DNA of 64,000 nucleotides, from contig NZ_JACHBY010000002.1 of NCBI RefSeq assembly GCF_014200495.1, positions 310,001 to 374,000 of the forward strand, written 5' to 3'. This stretch comes from Mucilaginibacter geliditolerans. GTDB lineage: Bacteria > Bacteroidota > Bacteroidia > Sphingobacteriales > Sphingobacteriaceae. A program made the translations under genes and the position numbers. The notes beneath the pieces were generated by a model that made no database searches, was not told the origin of the DNA, and saw only the letters and a program-made list of their open reading frames with translations. Below are positions 42,114-51,842 of this stretch, piece after piece; the first letter of the stretch is position 1; the number at the start of each line of letters is the position of its first letter.

Positions 42114-45100
42114 ATGAAACAAATTTACCAGCAATTAAAGATTGCAATAACAGCATTGTTATTCTTTCTGATCCCGGCCATAACGTTCGGGCAAACAAAG
42201 ATCGGCGGTATTGTAACCGACGAAAATAAACTGCCCCTACCGGGTGTTAACGTAACGATAAAAGGCGGTCAAAAAGGTACAGTTACCGATATTGACGGCC
42301 GTTTTGAAGTTAAAGCGAACAGTGACCAAACTTTGGTTTTCAGCTTTATCGGCTATGATAAGCAAGAGGTATTGATTGGCAATCGCACTATTATTAACGT
42401 AAGCATGCAAGGTGGTGCAAAAGCACTGAATGAAGTGGTAGTAACCGCGCTAAACGTTAAGAAAGACGTAAAACGTATTGGCTATGCTACTCAAACAGTT
42501 GATGGCGATGCCTTAACCACCGCCCGCGACCCTAACCCTATTACAGGCTTAGCAGGTAAGGTTGCAGGTTTATCAGTTGGCGCATCTGCGGAATTATTGG
42601 GTACACCTAACGTATTAATAAGGGGCGATGCCGTTACCTTATACGTTGTGGATGGTTTCCCTATCAATACAGATACCTTTAACATCAGCCCTGATGATAT
42701 TGAAAGCTATACTGTATTAAAAGGCCCTGCTGCAGCTGCATTATATGGTAGCCGTGCAGCAAATGGGGCTATTTTAATTACTACAAAAAAAGGCGACAAA
42801 AACAAAAAGGGCTTTACTGTTGATTTGAACAGCAGTACTATTATTAACAAGGGTTTCCTTGCCTTCCCTCGTGTACAACACTCTTTTGGACCGGGTGAAA
42901 ACGAATTTTATGAGTTTGTTGATGGTAAAGGTGGTGCGCCAGGTGGTGTGGATAGTGATTATGATATCTGGGGACCATATTTTGCTGGTCAGCTTATCCC
43001 TCAGTTTGATAGCCCTGTGGTTAATGGCGTACGCCAGGCAACCCCATGGACTGCCCGTGGCGCAAACAACTTAGCTAACTTCCTGCAAACCGGTTATCAA
43101 ACTAATAACGAAGTAGCATTAAGCGCAGTAGGCGACACTTACAACATCCGTTTTTCGGCTTCACAACAACATCAGCAAAGCTATATCCCTGATAATTATT
43201 TGGATATTGCTAATGCTAACTTATATGCTTCATTCCATCCAATAGATTCCCGTTTTACAATCGAAGCTAACATTGATTTTAACAGGCAGACTACAGATCA
43301 GTTCCCTGACGTTACTTACGGCCCTAACAGCTTAATCTATGATTTAGCTATTTGGACAGGTGCTGATTGGAGCGTTAACCAACCAATCATTAAAGCTGTA
43401 TGGCAGCCGGGTAAAGTTGGTGTACAATCAGAATTTGAAGAGTACACCCGTTACCATAACCCATGGTTTATGGTTGAGGACTGGAAACGCGGTCATTACA
43501 AAAATGACACTTATGGTTACTTATCAGGAAACTTTAAGATTGATAACAACCTGAACGTAACATTACGCAGTGCTATTGATACTTATAATATTTTACGTAC
43601 TGAAGATCTGCCATACTCGGCACACCCTTACGGCCGTGAAGGCAATATGGGTGATTATCGCGAAGATCGCCGTGATTTGTTTGATAACAACACCGAGTTA
43701 TTGTTAAACTATAACTACACCGTTAAAAAGTTTGTAAATCTTAGTGGTTTAGTAGGTGGTAACCTGCGCAACTTTACCTATAACTCAAGCTGGGTATCTA
43801 CCGATTACCTGAATGTACCGGGAGTATATTCATTCAGTAACTCTGAAAACCCTTTACAGGCTACCAGCTTTAGCTCACAAATGCGCGTATTAAGTGCTTT
43901 TTATTCGTTAGATGCTACATTTGGCAACTTCCTGACTATATCAAGCACAGGCAGGGTTGATAAATCATCAGCTTTCCAAACACCAACTACTTACTATTAT
44001 CCAAGCTTATCAGCAGCATCAGTAATATCTGATTATACAAAACTGCCTGATTTTATTTCATTCTTAAAAATCAGGGCGTCATACTCAAACGTACGTACTG
44101 ACGAAACCAGCCCTACAATTGGCCCTGCACCGTACAGCTCTATTACAGCATTTGGTGGCAGTACAGGCCCGTCATTATATGATAACCCGCTGGATTATGG
44201 TTCAACTTATCTTTCACCATATAATGGCCCTAATTACTCATTAAACCCTACATACTCAGTAAGTAAGCCTTACAACAGCCAAACTGCAGGTTATTCATCA
44301 AGCAGTATATATGCTAATAATTTAGTTACCTCAACACGTGTTAACTATGAGGAAGGCTTTGATATTAAATTCTTAAAGAACCGTATAGGATTAAGTGCTA
44401 CCGCTTTCCAATATGTTGATGGGCCTGAAGTATTACCTAGTACTGTTTCAACAGCAACAGGTTACAATACTGAATATATAAATGCCTTAAAAACTAAAAA
44501 AACTGGTTATGAGGCTTCATTAAGCGGCAATCCGGTTAAATCCCCTGATTTTAGCTGGAATGTTTTGGTTAACGTATCAACCTACAAACAAACATTTGAT
44601 GAGTTACCTGCCGGCCAAACTTCATACGCTTATAACAACGGTTATTTTACAAAAGGCGAACGTATAGATAATTTTTATGGTACTGCATTCGTGCGCAACA
44701 AACAAGGCCAGATAGTAAATGGTTCGAACGGCGAGCCATTGGTAAATCCGGTTGATCAGTTCCTGGGCCACTTAAATGCTAACTACCAGTGGAGCATTTA
44801 TAACAGCTTCCGTTATAAACAAATTACTTTAGGTTTCCAATTTGATGGTTCAGTTGGTGGCGTAATGGTTGATTATATGCACAAAAAGACCATGGTTGGT
44901 GGTGCTAACGCCGAAACTGCTGAAGGCGCTCTTGGTGCTGCCCGTTACCAGGATTGGGTAAACTTTGGCAAAAAAGGTTATAATGGTTCATACGTAGGTC
45001 CGGGGGTTGTTATCTCTAACGGTGTTGCTCCAAACTACGATTCAAAAACAGGTGCAATTCTTAACTACAACCAATTGCAATTTGCGCCAAATACACAAAC

Positions 45101-45401
45101 TGCTTTTGTACAAGAATACGTAAGCCAGTATTATAATACTGACGAAGCAAACTTAATGAGCAAAACTTATGCAAAACTGCGTGAAGTAACCATAGCTTAT
45201 GCATTCCCTAAAGAATGGCTGACACATACATTCATCCAAAATGCATCAGCATCACTATTTGGCCGTAACCTTTTGTATTTCTACAAAGATGCAAGGTTCA
45301 AAGATGTGGATCTGGACCAATATAACAGCCCGCAAGCTACTTCTGTATTGCAGTCGCCAACAGTACGCAGCTACGGACTTGACCTAAAACTTTCATTCTA
45401 A
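42114..45401 (+). CDS. SusC/RagA-family TonB-dependent outer membrane transporter
   Basis: 1095 residues. Signal peptide (about 1-26, FFLIPAITFGQ), carboxypeptidase-D-like domain (KIGGIVTDENKLPLPGVNVTIKGGQKGTVTDIDGRFEV), plug with KALNEVVVTALNVKKDVKRIGYATQTVDG and the LKGPAAAALYGSRAANGAILITTKKG signature, and a large barrel ending GLDLKLSF. It lacks the N-terminal STN domain of the other SusC, so it is not under a FecR circuit. The shared 38-bp element upstream and the adjacent phnZ imply import of a phosphonate-containing ligand rather than a glycan (inference). Confidence 0.93.
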   Translation: MKQIYQQLKIAITALLFFLIPAITFGQTKIGGIVTDENKLPLPGVNVTIKGGQKGTVTDIDGRFEVKANSDQTLVFSFIGYDKQEVLIGNRTIINVSMQGGAKALNEVVVTALNVKKDVKRIGYATQTVDGDALTTARDPNPITGLAGKVAGLSVGASAELLGTPNVLIRGDAVTLYVVDGFPINTDTFNISPDDIESYTVLKGPAAAALYGSRAANGAILITTKKGDKNKKGFTVDLNSSTIINKGFLAFPRVQHSFGPGENEFYEFVDGKGGAPGGVDSDYDIWGPYFAGQLIPQFDSPVVNGVRQATPWTARGANNLANFLQTGYQTNNEVALSAVGDTYNIRFSASQQHQQSYIPDNYLDIANANLYASFHPIDSRFTIEANIDFNRQTTDQFPDVTYGPNSLIYDLAIWTGADWSVNQPIIKAVWQPGKVGVQSEFEEYTRYHNPWFMVEDWKRGHYKNDTYGYLSGNFKIDNNLNVTLRSAIDTYNILRTEDLPYSAHPYGREGNMGDYREDRRDLFDNNTELLLNYNYTVKKFVNLSGLVGGNLRNFTYNSSWVSTDYLNVPGVYSFSNSENPLQATSFSSQMRVLSAFYSLDATFGNFLTISSTGRVDKSSAFQTPTTYYYPSLSAASVISDYTKLPDFISFLKIRASYSNVRTDETSPTIGPAPYSSITAFGGSTGPSLYDNPLDYGSTYLSPYNGPNYSLNPTYSVSKPYNSQTAGYSSSSIYANNLVTSTRVNYEEGFDIKFLKNRIGLSATAFQYVDGPEVLPSTVSTATGYNTEYINALKTKKTGYEASLSGNPVKSPDFSWNVLVNVSTYKQTFDELPAGQTSYAYNNGYFTKGERIDNFYGTAFVRNKQGQIVNGSNGEPLVNPVDQFLGHLNANYQWSIYNSFRYKQITLGFQFDGSVGGVMVDYMHKKTMVGGANAETAEGALGAARYQDWVNFGKKGYNGSYVGPGVVISNGVAPNYDSKTGAILNYNQLQFAPNTQTAFVQEYVSQYYNTDEANLMSKTYAKLREVTIAYAFPKEWLTHTFIQNASASLFGRNLLYFYKDARFKDVDLDQYNSPQATSVLQSPTVRSYGLDLKLSF

Positions 45402-45414
45402 ATTAAATTAGATA

Positions 45415-47073
45415 ATGACCATGAAAAAGACATTTAAAATATATTTACTGGTGCCGGCACTATCGCTACTGGCACTAACCAGTTGCAAAAAGAGTTTTGA
45501 GGAATTAACTCAAAACAATAATAACCCAACCAGCGTACCGGCAGCATTGCTGATGAACGGCGTATTAACCAATTTACCGGATTTGCCTGATGGCGGTACA
45601 ACCAGCAGCACACAAGGCAGCATGGTGTACGCAACAGCATCAAACAAAGATGAAATATGGAGCCAGTACTACATTTATAACTATAACTATTATGGTAACA
45701 ACACTTATGATTTTGATAACGGTGCTGATTACTATACCACGTTAAACAACGTAGTACAAATGGAGACAGTTGCTGCTTCGGCAGGTGGTGCAGCTATCAA
45801 TCCTTATGAGGCGATGGGCAAATTCTTCAGAGCTTATTTCTTCAGTAAAATGAGCCTAGAAAGAGGCGATATCCCAATGACACAGGCATTAAAGGGTGTT
45901 ACTAACCTTACCCCTGTTTATGATACCCAAAAGGCCGTAATGGTACAATGTTTAGCATGGCTTGAAAGCGCTAACGCTGATATGACCCAGTTAATAGCAA
46001 ACCCATCAGTTGGTGGCACAGGTTTAGGTGCAACCATGGGTGGCGACATCTATTTTGGTAATAACCTGGTTGAATGGCAAAAAGTGGTTAATACTTTCAG
46101 ATTAAGGTTACTGTTAGAACTAAGCAAACAGGCAACAGATGCTGATTTGAATGTGCCATCACAATTCAACAGCATTGTTACCAACCCAACAAAATACCCG
46201 CTGATGCAAAGTGCTGATGATAACCTGCAATATGTATTTGTAAGCCCTACAAACTACTATCCGCAAACTCCGGATAATTTTGGTCAAAGCGGTTCAAGAC
46301 AAAATACATCTGCAACTTATATTGGCTTACTTACTAAATTGCAAGACCCGCGCGTTTTTGTAACTGCCGAGCCTGCGAGGTATTTGGTTGATACCCTGAA
46401 ACAAAGCCCAACTGATTTTAAATCATTTGTAGGCGCCGACCCTGGATTAGACCTTGGTGTAATGTATAGCCAGGCTGGTTTACAACGCTATTCGTTCCTG
46501 AACCGTAAACGTTACTACTCAACTTATACAGGTGAGCCAAGCATACAAATTGGTTATGCTGAGTTACAGTTTAACATAGCCGAAGCTATAAACCGTGGCT
46601 GGACTGCAGGCAATGCCGAAACCTATTATGAGGCTGGTATACAGGCTTCAATGGCTTCATACAGCATCCCAGCAACCGGTTCATTTACAGCGTACTTCTA
46701 TCGCCCGGGATCAACAAGTGTTGCTGTGTTAGGTAATTATGATGCTTACACTATTAACACTAACTGGAGCACCTATTACAACCAGGCAGGTGTAAAATAC
46801 GCTGGTGGTACAACCGGTTTAACCCAGATATTACAACAGAAATACCTTGCATTATTCCGTCACTCAGGTTTGGAGTCATACTTTACCTATCGCCGTACCG
46901 GTGTGCCAACCTTTACTACAGGTCCAGGTACCGATAACGGTCAGCGTATAGCACAGCGTTTCCAATATCCGCCAAGCGAGCGTACTGCAAATGCCGCCAA
47001 TTATAATACAGCATTAGCTAACCAATATGGTGGAAATGATGATATCAATGGCATTATGTGGATACTGAAATAG
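45415..47073 (+). CDS. SusD/RagB-family (SusD-like type 2) outer membrane lipoprotein
   Basis: 552 residues; a second ATG at 45421 is an equal start. Lipoprotein signal LLALTSC with Cys at residue 24. Features of the SusD-like group: KSFEELTQNNNNPTSVPAALLMNGVL, the TPR-like PYEAMGKFFRAYFFSKMSLERGDIPMTQALKG, NTFRLRLLLELSKQATDADL, and late LQQKYLALFRHSGLESYFTYRRTGVPTF. Follows susC by 13 bp. It is the ligand-capture lid of the transporter; the ligand is probably that of the phosphonate locus. Confidence 0.93.
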   Translation: MTMKKTFKIYLLVPALSLLALTSCKKSFEELTQNNNNPTSVPAALLMNGVLTNLPDLPDGGTTSSTQGSMVYATASNKDEIWSQYYIYNYNYYGNNTYDFDNGADYYTTLNNVVQMETVAASAGGAAINPYEAMGKFFRAYFFSKMSLERGDIPMTQALKGVTNLTPVYDTQKAVMVQCLAWLESANADMTQLIANPSVGGTGLGATMGGDIYFGNNLVEWQKVVNTFRLRLLLELSKQATDADLNVPSQFNSIVTNPTKYPLMQSADDNLQYVFVSPTNYYPQTPDNFGQSGSRQNTSATYIGLLTKLQDPRVFVTAEPARYLVDTLKQSPTDFKSFVGADPGLDLGVMYSQAGLQRYSFLNRKRYYSTYTGEPSIQIGYAELQFNIAEAINRGWTAGNAETYYEAGIQASMASYSIPATGSFTAYFYRPGSTSVAVLGNYDAYTINTNWSTYYNQAGVKYAGGTTGLTQILQQKYLALFRHSGLESYFTYRRTGVPTFTTGPGTDNGQRIAQRFQYPPSERTANAANYNTALANQYGGNDDINGIMWILK

Positions 47074-47087
47074 TAATCACTTTCATA

Positions 47088-47131
47088 AATCAAAAAGCCC
47101 ATTCTTATACAGGATGGGCTTTTTGATTTTA
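47088..47131 (+). terminator. Terminator of the susCD operon
   Basis: Stem AATCAAAAAGCCCAT / ATGGGCTTTTTGATT with a short loop, then TTT. Lies 14 bp after the SusD stop; AT-rich flanks make it able to act in both directions. Confidence 0.85.
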
Positions 47132-47505
47132 TATGATCGTTTCATCACCCTAAACTCTATCCTACTGTTCAATTGATATTCCCCCTCTTTCCAATTTACC
47201 CACCAGCGCTTTTATTTACCAGGTTATTTTTCCCATATCATCTTATGGTTAACTATCGGACAGCAGTGAATAAAATCCGGATTATACAGTTCCATTTTTA
47301 GATAGAGCATATGAATAAAACCGTATGGCTGATAATAACTATTGCTCTTATTGTAAAATATTGCAAAATACCGGTGATATTCCACACCAACAATGTTAAC
47401 TATTAAGTAACTTTACAGGTCGATATTTTTTGTCTTAAACAAAAAATATTTGGTACAAACCGAACATTATCAACTACAACATGCGTATAATGGTCTATCT
47501 ACCGA
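47132..47505. other. Intergenic region with palindromic site upstream of the histidine kinase
   Basis: No convincing gene. A perfect 11-bp inverted repeat ATATTTTTTGT-CTTAA-ACAAAAAATAT occupies 47423-47449, 57 bp before the kinase start, a candidate operator. No clear -7 box seen. Confidence 0.5.
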
Positions 47506-49725
47506 ATGAGTGCGTCAAACAATAATTTACATACAAAATTGAAATTTTCCTTTACGTTAACATTCTTATTATTTTATCTAACCGGTTTTGCTGCTTTTAG
47601 CAACGGCAGCATTGATAGTATTAAAAGTTTGCTCCCTCCTTTGCTTAATAATAACACCAATGCCGATACGGCTACCATAAACCGCTTAAATAAACTTGCT
47701 GAAGATTATTTTCATACCAACCCCGATAGTACATACTACTATGCCAAGAAAAGTATTGCGCTGGCTAAAAAAATAAATTATAGTGCCGGTATAGCCCGCG
47801 GCTTACTGCAAACAGGTCATGTAAGTTATTTTAATGGCAAGACAGCAGAAGCGCGACAAGATTTTGATGAAGCAACAGCTATCTTTAAAAACCTGCGTGA
47901 TTACAAAGGATTAAGTGCAAGCTACATATCCTATGGACGCATGTACACGCTGCTGGCCAACTATAATCTGGCCCTTAACTACCTTAATTTAGCAATAAAG
48001 GCAAACAAGCATATCAATAATGAAGTGGGGTTAGCTGATGCCTATAAAAACATTGGCATTGTTTATTATGCCATGGGGCAATTGTCAAACTCACTCGATT
48101 TTTATTATAAGGCCCTGTTTATTGCGGTTAAAAATCATTCCACTATCCTTTCGGGCGAAATATATAATGACATAGGTGTTGTTCTGCAAAATATGGGGGT
48201 GTACCCCAACGCACTTGAATATTATAAAAAAGCGCTCAATATTATTCAGAATGAAAATGATTTGCAGGGCGTTAGCACCATGAATGAGAATATTGGCGAA
48301 GTGTTACTTGCCCAAACATCATATGATAATGCCATTGTTTATCTAAAAAAGGCATTAGCTATCACCAAAAAACAAAATGACATTGATGGCTTAAGTTCTG
48401 TTTACGCCGATCTGGGTTTATGCTATGCTCATAAAGATCAAATGAAACTGGCTATCAACTACCTTGATACAGCACTGGGGTTAGCAGAGAAATACAAATT
48501 TGTTTATAACCAGGCATACGCGTCAATAGGCTTAGCCACGGTGTATAATATGCAAAAGGATTATAAAAACGCTTATAAGTATGCGATGGAGGGGCAGGCA
48601 CTTGCCTTAAATCTTCGCAATTTATCAGTACGCGCCAGTGCCGCTTTGCAGCTCAATCAAACTTTAGCGGGCTTGGGGCAATATCAGCAGGCCTATGTTT
48701 TATTGAACCAATATATCGACCTAAAAAACCAGCTAAAGGATAATGAAAGTATCCAAAAGCTTACCTCCTATAATTACGAGCTGAATTTTGTAACCAAACA
48801 ACGCCAACTGGAACAGCAGCAACGAGTGCATGAACTGCTGTTTCAACAAAAAATACATAACCAACGGTTGCTGAATACCATTTTCCTGATTATTATACTC
48901 GCAATGATAGCTACTTCAGTTGTTTATTACAGGCAAAAACAAAAGCAAAAAAGGATAAATGCGATGCTGGAAGATAGGAACAGAGAAGTATTGCAACAAA
49001 AAGCCAGCATTGATGAACAGGCACACAAATTAAATGAGCTTAATATATTAAAAGACAGGCTTATTTCGGTATTAGCACATGATCTAAGGGCACCGCTTAG
49101 CACACTACGCGGGCTGTTTAGCTTATTGCAGGATAACACCATCAGTCATAGGGAACTGGTTGAAATGATACCCAACGTACTGAAAAACCTCGAATATACC
49201 TCCGACTTTTTGGATACCCTTTTATTTTGGATGAACAGCCAGATGGAGAACTTTGAAAGCTCGGTAAAAAGCTTTTCAATAAAAGAAATAGTGGCCTATG
49301 AGATAGAACATTACCAGGAACAGGCTGCACTGAAAGGGATAAAACTAATTGACCATGTACCGCATTACCTGATGGCTACCGCCGATCCCAACTCTATAAG
49401 GATTGTGATACGCAATTTGATAACCAATGCTATCAAATTCTCAAAGAAGAATGATACTGTGGAGATCTATGCATCACCCGATAATGAGCAAAATATACTG
49501 ATCAGAATTAAAGATACTGGTATAGGTATTCCACCAAAACAGCTGGCCAAGCTTTTTAAAAGCAAAATTGACAGCAAAACCGGCACAAATAATGAGTCGG
49601 GGACCGGCATGGGCCTTATGTTTTGCAAGGATCTGGTTGAAAAATGCAATGGCCATATATGGGTAACCACCGAACAAAATGTAGGCACTGAATTTTCATT
49701 CACCGTACCGGCTAGTTTAGCTTAA
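47506..49725 (+). CDS. Membrane histidine kinase with N-terminal TPR sensor
   Basis: 739 residues. Signal/hydrophobic segment (about 16-36), then about seven TPR repeats (about 60-410; ADAYKNIGIVYYAMGQLSNSLDFYYKALF and similar), a coiled-coil (about 425-450), one membrane span (about 455-475, LLNTIFLIIILAMIATSVVYY), a dimerisation helix, H-box VLAHDLRAPLSTL with H525, and an ATPase domain with N box RNLITNAIKFSKK, G1 DTGIGIPPKQL and G2 GTGMGLMFCKDLVEKC. The TPR part probably faces the periplasm. No response regulator is adjacent, so the partner is elsewhere. Confidence 0.92.
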   Translation: MSASNNNLHTKLKFSFTLTFLLFYLTGFAAFSNGSIDSIKSLLPPLLNNNTNADTATINRLNKLAEDYFHTNPDSTYYYAKKSIALAKKINYSAGIARGLLQTGHVSYFNGKTAEARQDFDEATAIFKNLRDYKGLSASYISYGRMYTLLANYNLALNYLNLAIKANKHINNEVGLADAYKNIGIVYYAMGQLSNSLDFYYKALFIAVKNHSTILSGEIYNDIGVVLQNMGVYPNALEYYKKALNIIQNENDLQGVSTMNENIGEVLLAQTSYDNAIVYLKKALAITKKQNDIDGLSSVYADLGLCYAHKDQMKLAINYLDTALGLAEKYKFVYNQAYASIGLATVYNMQKDYKNAYKYAMEGQALALNLRNLSVRASAALQLNQTLAGLGQYQQAYVLLNQYIDLKNQLKDNESIQKLTSYNYELNFVTKQRQLEQQQRVHELLFQQKIHNQRLLNTIFLIIILAMIATSVVYYRQKQKQKRINAMLEDRNREVLQQKASIDEQAHKLNELNILKDRLISVLAHDLRAPLSTLRGLFSLLQDNTISHRELVEMIPNVLKNLEYTSDFLDTLLFWMNSQMENFESSVKSFSIKEIVAYEIEHYQEQAALKGIKLIDHVPHYLMATADPNSIRIVIRNLITNAIKFSKKNDTVEIYASPDNEQNILIRIKDTGIGIPPKQLAKLFKSKIDSKTGTNNESGTGMGLMFCKDLVEKCNGHIWVTTEQNVGTEFSFTVPASLA

Positions 49726-49774
49726 TAAACTTGCCGGGCAACCATCGCCGGGCGATATTCGTCTTATACTATAG

Positions 49775-50869
49775 ATGAAATTTGTTTTTGCCAGCTATGT
49801 TTATACCTATGAATTTAACGATCCGGTTAAATGGTTGAACAGGATCAGGTTTTATACCGGTATATTGGATGAATTAGCCAAAACCCACCAGGTAATAAGC
49901 ATTGAGCAGATTGATTATGAGGGCGAACATATAAAAGATGGTGTACAGTACTTTTTCAAACGCTTTTCCCATAGTTTATTCCCTGTTGAATCACATCGTT
50001 TTATTAAACAACTAAACCCTGATGTAGTGGTGATACAAGGCCTGCATTTCCCATTGCAGGTTATACAGTTGCGGCTGTTGCTTGGCAAAAAAACAAAGAT
50101 CATCATACAAAATCATGCTGAAAGGCCATTTACAGAGTTAAAAAAACACCTGCAAAAATTGGCTGATAAATTTACCGATGCCTACCTGTTCGCATCGCAT
50201 AATATGGGTGTGGAATGGGTAGAAAAAGGCAACCTTTCATCAGTTAAAAAAATACATGAAGTTATGGAGGTATCCTCCGTATTTACACTGATGGATAAAA
50301 CTGCGGCCATCCGGAAGACCGGAATTACCGGCAATCCTGTATTTTTATGGGTGGGTCGGTTGAATGAAAACAAAGCGCCATTAACTGTTGTAAGGGCGTT
50401 TTTGCAATTTGTTAATGTGCAGCTCGGAGCTCGTTTATATATGATATACCATACTGATGAGCTATTGCCTCAAATAAAAAACGAACTTGAGTTATCCCCT
50501 AATGGGAAAGTCATCAAACTAATAGGTAAAGTACCCCATGACGATCTGCAACACTGGTTCAACAGTGCTGATATTATTATTTCAGGGTCGCATTATGAGG
50601 GCAGTGGAACAGCAGTTTGTGAGGCGATGTCGTGCAGGTGCATGCCGCTGGTTACCGATATTAACTCATTCAGAATGATAACGGACAATGGTCGCTGCGG
50701 ATTACTTTATGAGGCAGGAAATGAAGCTGCTTTGTTATCAGCATTAATGCAAACACGGCAAATCAATATCGCCGAAAAGCAAAAAGCCTCACTGGAATAT
50801 TTCAGGTCGAATCTTTCTTTTGAAACCATCGCTAGAAGATTTGAAGAAGTTGTATTGTCAATAAAATAA
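49775..50869 (+). CDS. Group 4 glycosyltransferase
   Basis: 364 residues. GT-B fold: N-terminal half binds the acceptor, the C-terminal half holds the donor site with PVFLWVGRLNENKAPLTVVRAFLQF (about 188-212) and the E-x7-E-type motif in SGSHYEGSGTAVCEAMSCRCMPLVTDINSFRMI (about 271-303). No signal. Sugar donor and acceptor unknown; it is not in a polysaccharide cluster. Starts 50 bp after the kinase. Confidence 0.88.
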   Translation: MKFVFASYVYTYEFNDPVKWLNRIRFYTGILDELAKTHQVISIEQIDYEGEHIKDGVQYFFKRFSHSLFPVESHRFIKQLNPDVVVIQGLHFPLQVIQLRLLLGKKTKIIIQNHAERPFTELKKHLQKLADKFTDAYLFASHNMGVEWVEKGNLSSVKKIHEVMEVSSVFTLMDKTAAIRKTGITGNPVFLWVGRLNENKAPLTVVRAFLQFVNVQLGARLYMIYHTDELLPQIKNELELSPNGKVIKLIGKVPHDDLQHWFNSADIIISGSHYEGSGTAVCEAMSCRCMPLVTDINSFRMITDNGRCGLLYEAGNEAALLSALMQTRQINIAEKQKASLEYFRSNLSFETIARRFEEVVLSIK

Positions 50870-50872
50870 ATG

Positions 50873-50905
50873 AAAAAACCGGCAAAGTATTTCTACTTCA
50901 CCGGC
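50873..50905 (-). terminator. Terminator of the outer-membrane protein gene
   Basis: Minus-strand stem CCGGTGAAGTA / TACTTTGCCGG (two wobble-type mispairs) followed by TTTTTTC; lies 24 bp past the stop of the beta-barrel gene at 50929. Confidence 0.6.
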
Positions 50906-50928
50906 CGGCAACAAGGTTTAGGTTGATT

Positions 50929-51603
50929 TTACTTATTACCAAAAACGTAGAATACCGATAAATTAAGCCCGTTATTTATGAAATCTAAATTCAGGTTATC
51001 ACTATCGCCATGTCCCAGGCTATGGTTATTATCCTTTGTATGTGCATATTCTAAATTGGCAATGGTAGCTGAAAGGCCGATATTCCTGGCTGGATAATAC
51101 ACGAAATCAAGGTTAAAACCTGCTGTATAACCGTTGCTGGTAGTGTTTTCATTATAAGGTGCAGGCTGTTGACTATAAGTTTGCTTTTGGGTACCACCAA
51201 AATATCCTATTTGCGGCCCCATGCGGAAACCTATTTTGTCGTGATACATAAAATACTTCCTTATAAAAATTGTGGCACTATAACTTTTTGAGGATTGCGT
51301 TGAAATATCAGCACCATCCGTATTATTCACTGATGCTGTAGTGTATGACAAGGAAGTGCCTATATCCAGCTTATCCGCAATAAAATAACTGTAGTCTGGG
51401 CCTGCACTGAAACTGTTATATTTATTATTTACAGTTGATGAGGTATTATCACCGGGATTTATATTAAAGGTGTTACTTTTCTGTAACGTATACCCCAAAT
51501 TAATTCCTAAGGTTTGATCACCTTTTTCAGTTTGCGCTTTTGAGATCTGCATTGCAAATAAAAACGCTGCGATAAGAATCATTAATTTTTTCATGTGTTT
51601 CAT
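50929..51603 (-). CDS. Outer-membrane beta-barrel protein
   Basis: 224 residues; a second ATG three codons in (51594) is possible. Signal peptide (MKKLMILIAAFLFAMQISKAQ) followed by alternating amphipathic strands (TLGINLGYTLQKSNTF, SAGPDYSYFIADKLDIGTSLSYTTASV, KIGFRMGPQIGYFGG, GYTAGFNLDFVYYPARNIGLSATIANLEYAH) ending NLSVFYVFGNK, with a terminal aromatic pattern. Resembles the opacity/OmpA-like 8-strand porin family (PF13568-type). Function unknown, likely structural or adhesion related. Confidence 0.82.
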   Translation of the reverse strand: MKHMKKLMILIAAFLFAMQISKAQTEKGDQTLGINLGYTLQKSNTFNINPGDNTSSTVNNKYNSFSAGPDYSYFIADKLDIGTSLSYTTASVNNTDGADISTQSSKSYSATIFIRKYFMYHDKIGFRMGPQIGYFGGTQKQTYSQQPAPYNENTTSNGYTAGFNLDFVYYPARNIGLSATIANLEYAHTKDNNHSLGHGDSDNLNLDFINNGLNLSVFYVFGNK

Positions 51604-51842
51604 TGTTTAGTGAGCAAGCTAAACGGGGTAAAAACACAGATATTTCACCAAAGAGGCCTGGTAAATTGTTAATAAATGTTAAGTGTTAAATAATATGTTA
51701 ATGGATTAATTATGAATAATATGGCCATTAAAATGGCGTTTAACCGGGTTCTGATGTAAGCGAGCATACTGCTTTGCGGCTTAATTTTTTAGCGGATAAG
51801 AAATATAGATGATTGCCACGGGATGTACGATCAGGCTGGAAA

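Noticed and set aside
45434..45643. Antisense frame over the start of the second SusD gene
   Set aside because: Within a confident coding sequence; no promoter or start context.
47311..47406. Small plus-strand reading frame for a 31-residue hydrophobic peptide (MNKTVWLIITIALIVKYC...)
   Set aside because: No ribosome binding site, no homologue recognised, and in a promoter region; likely chance.
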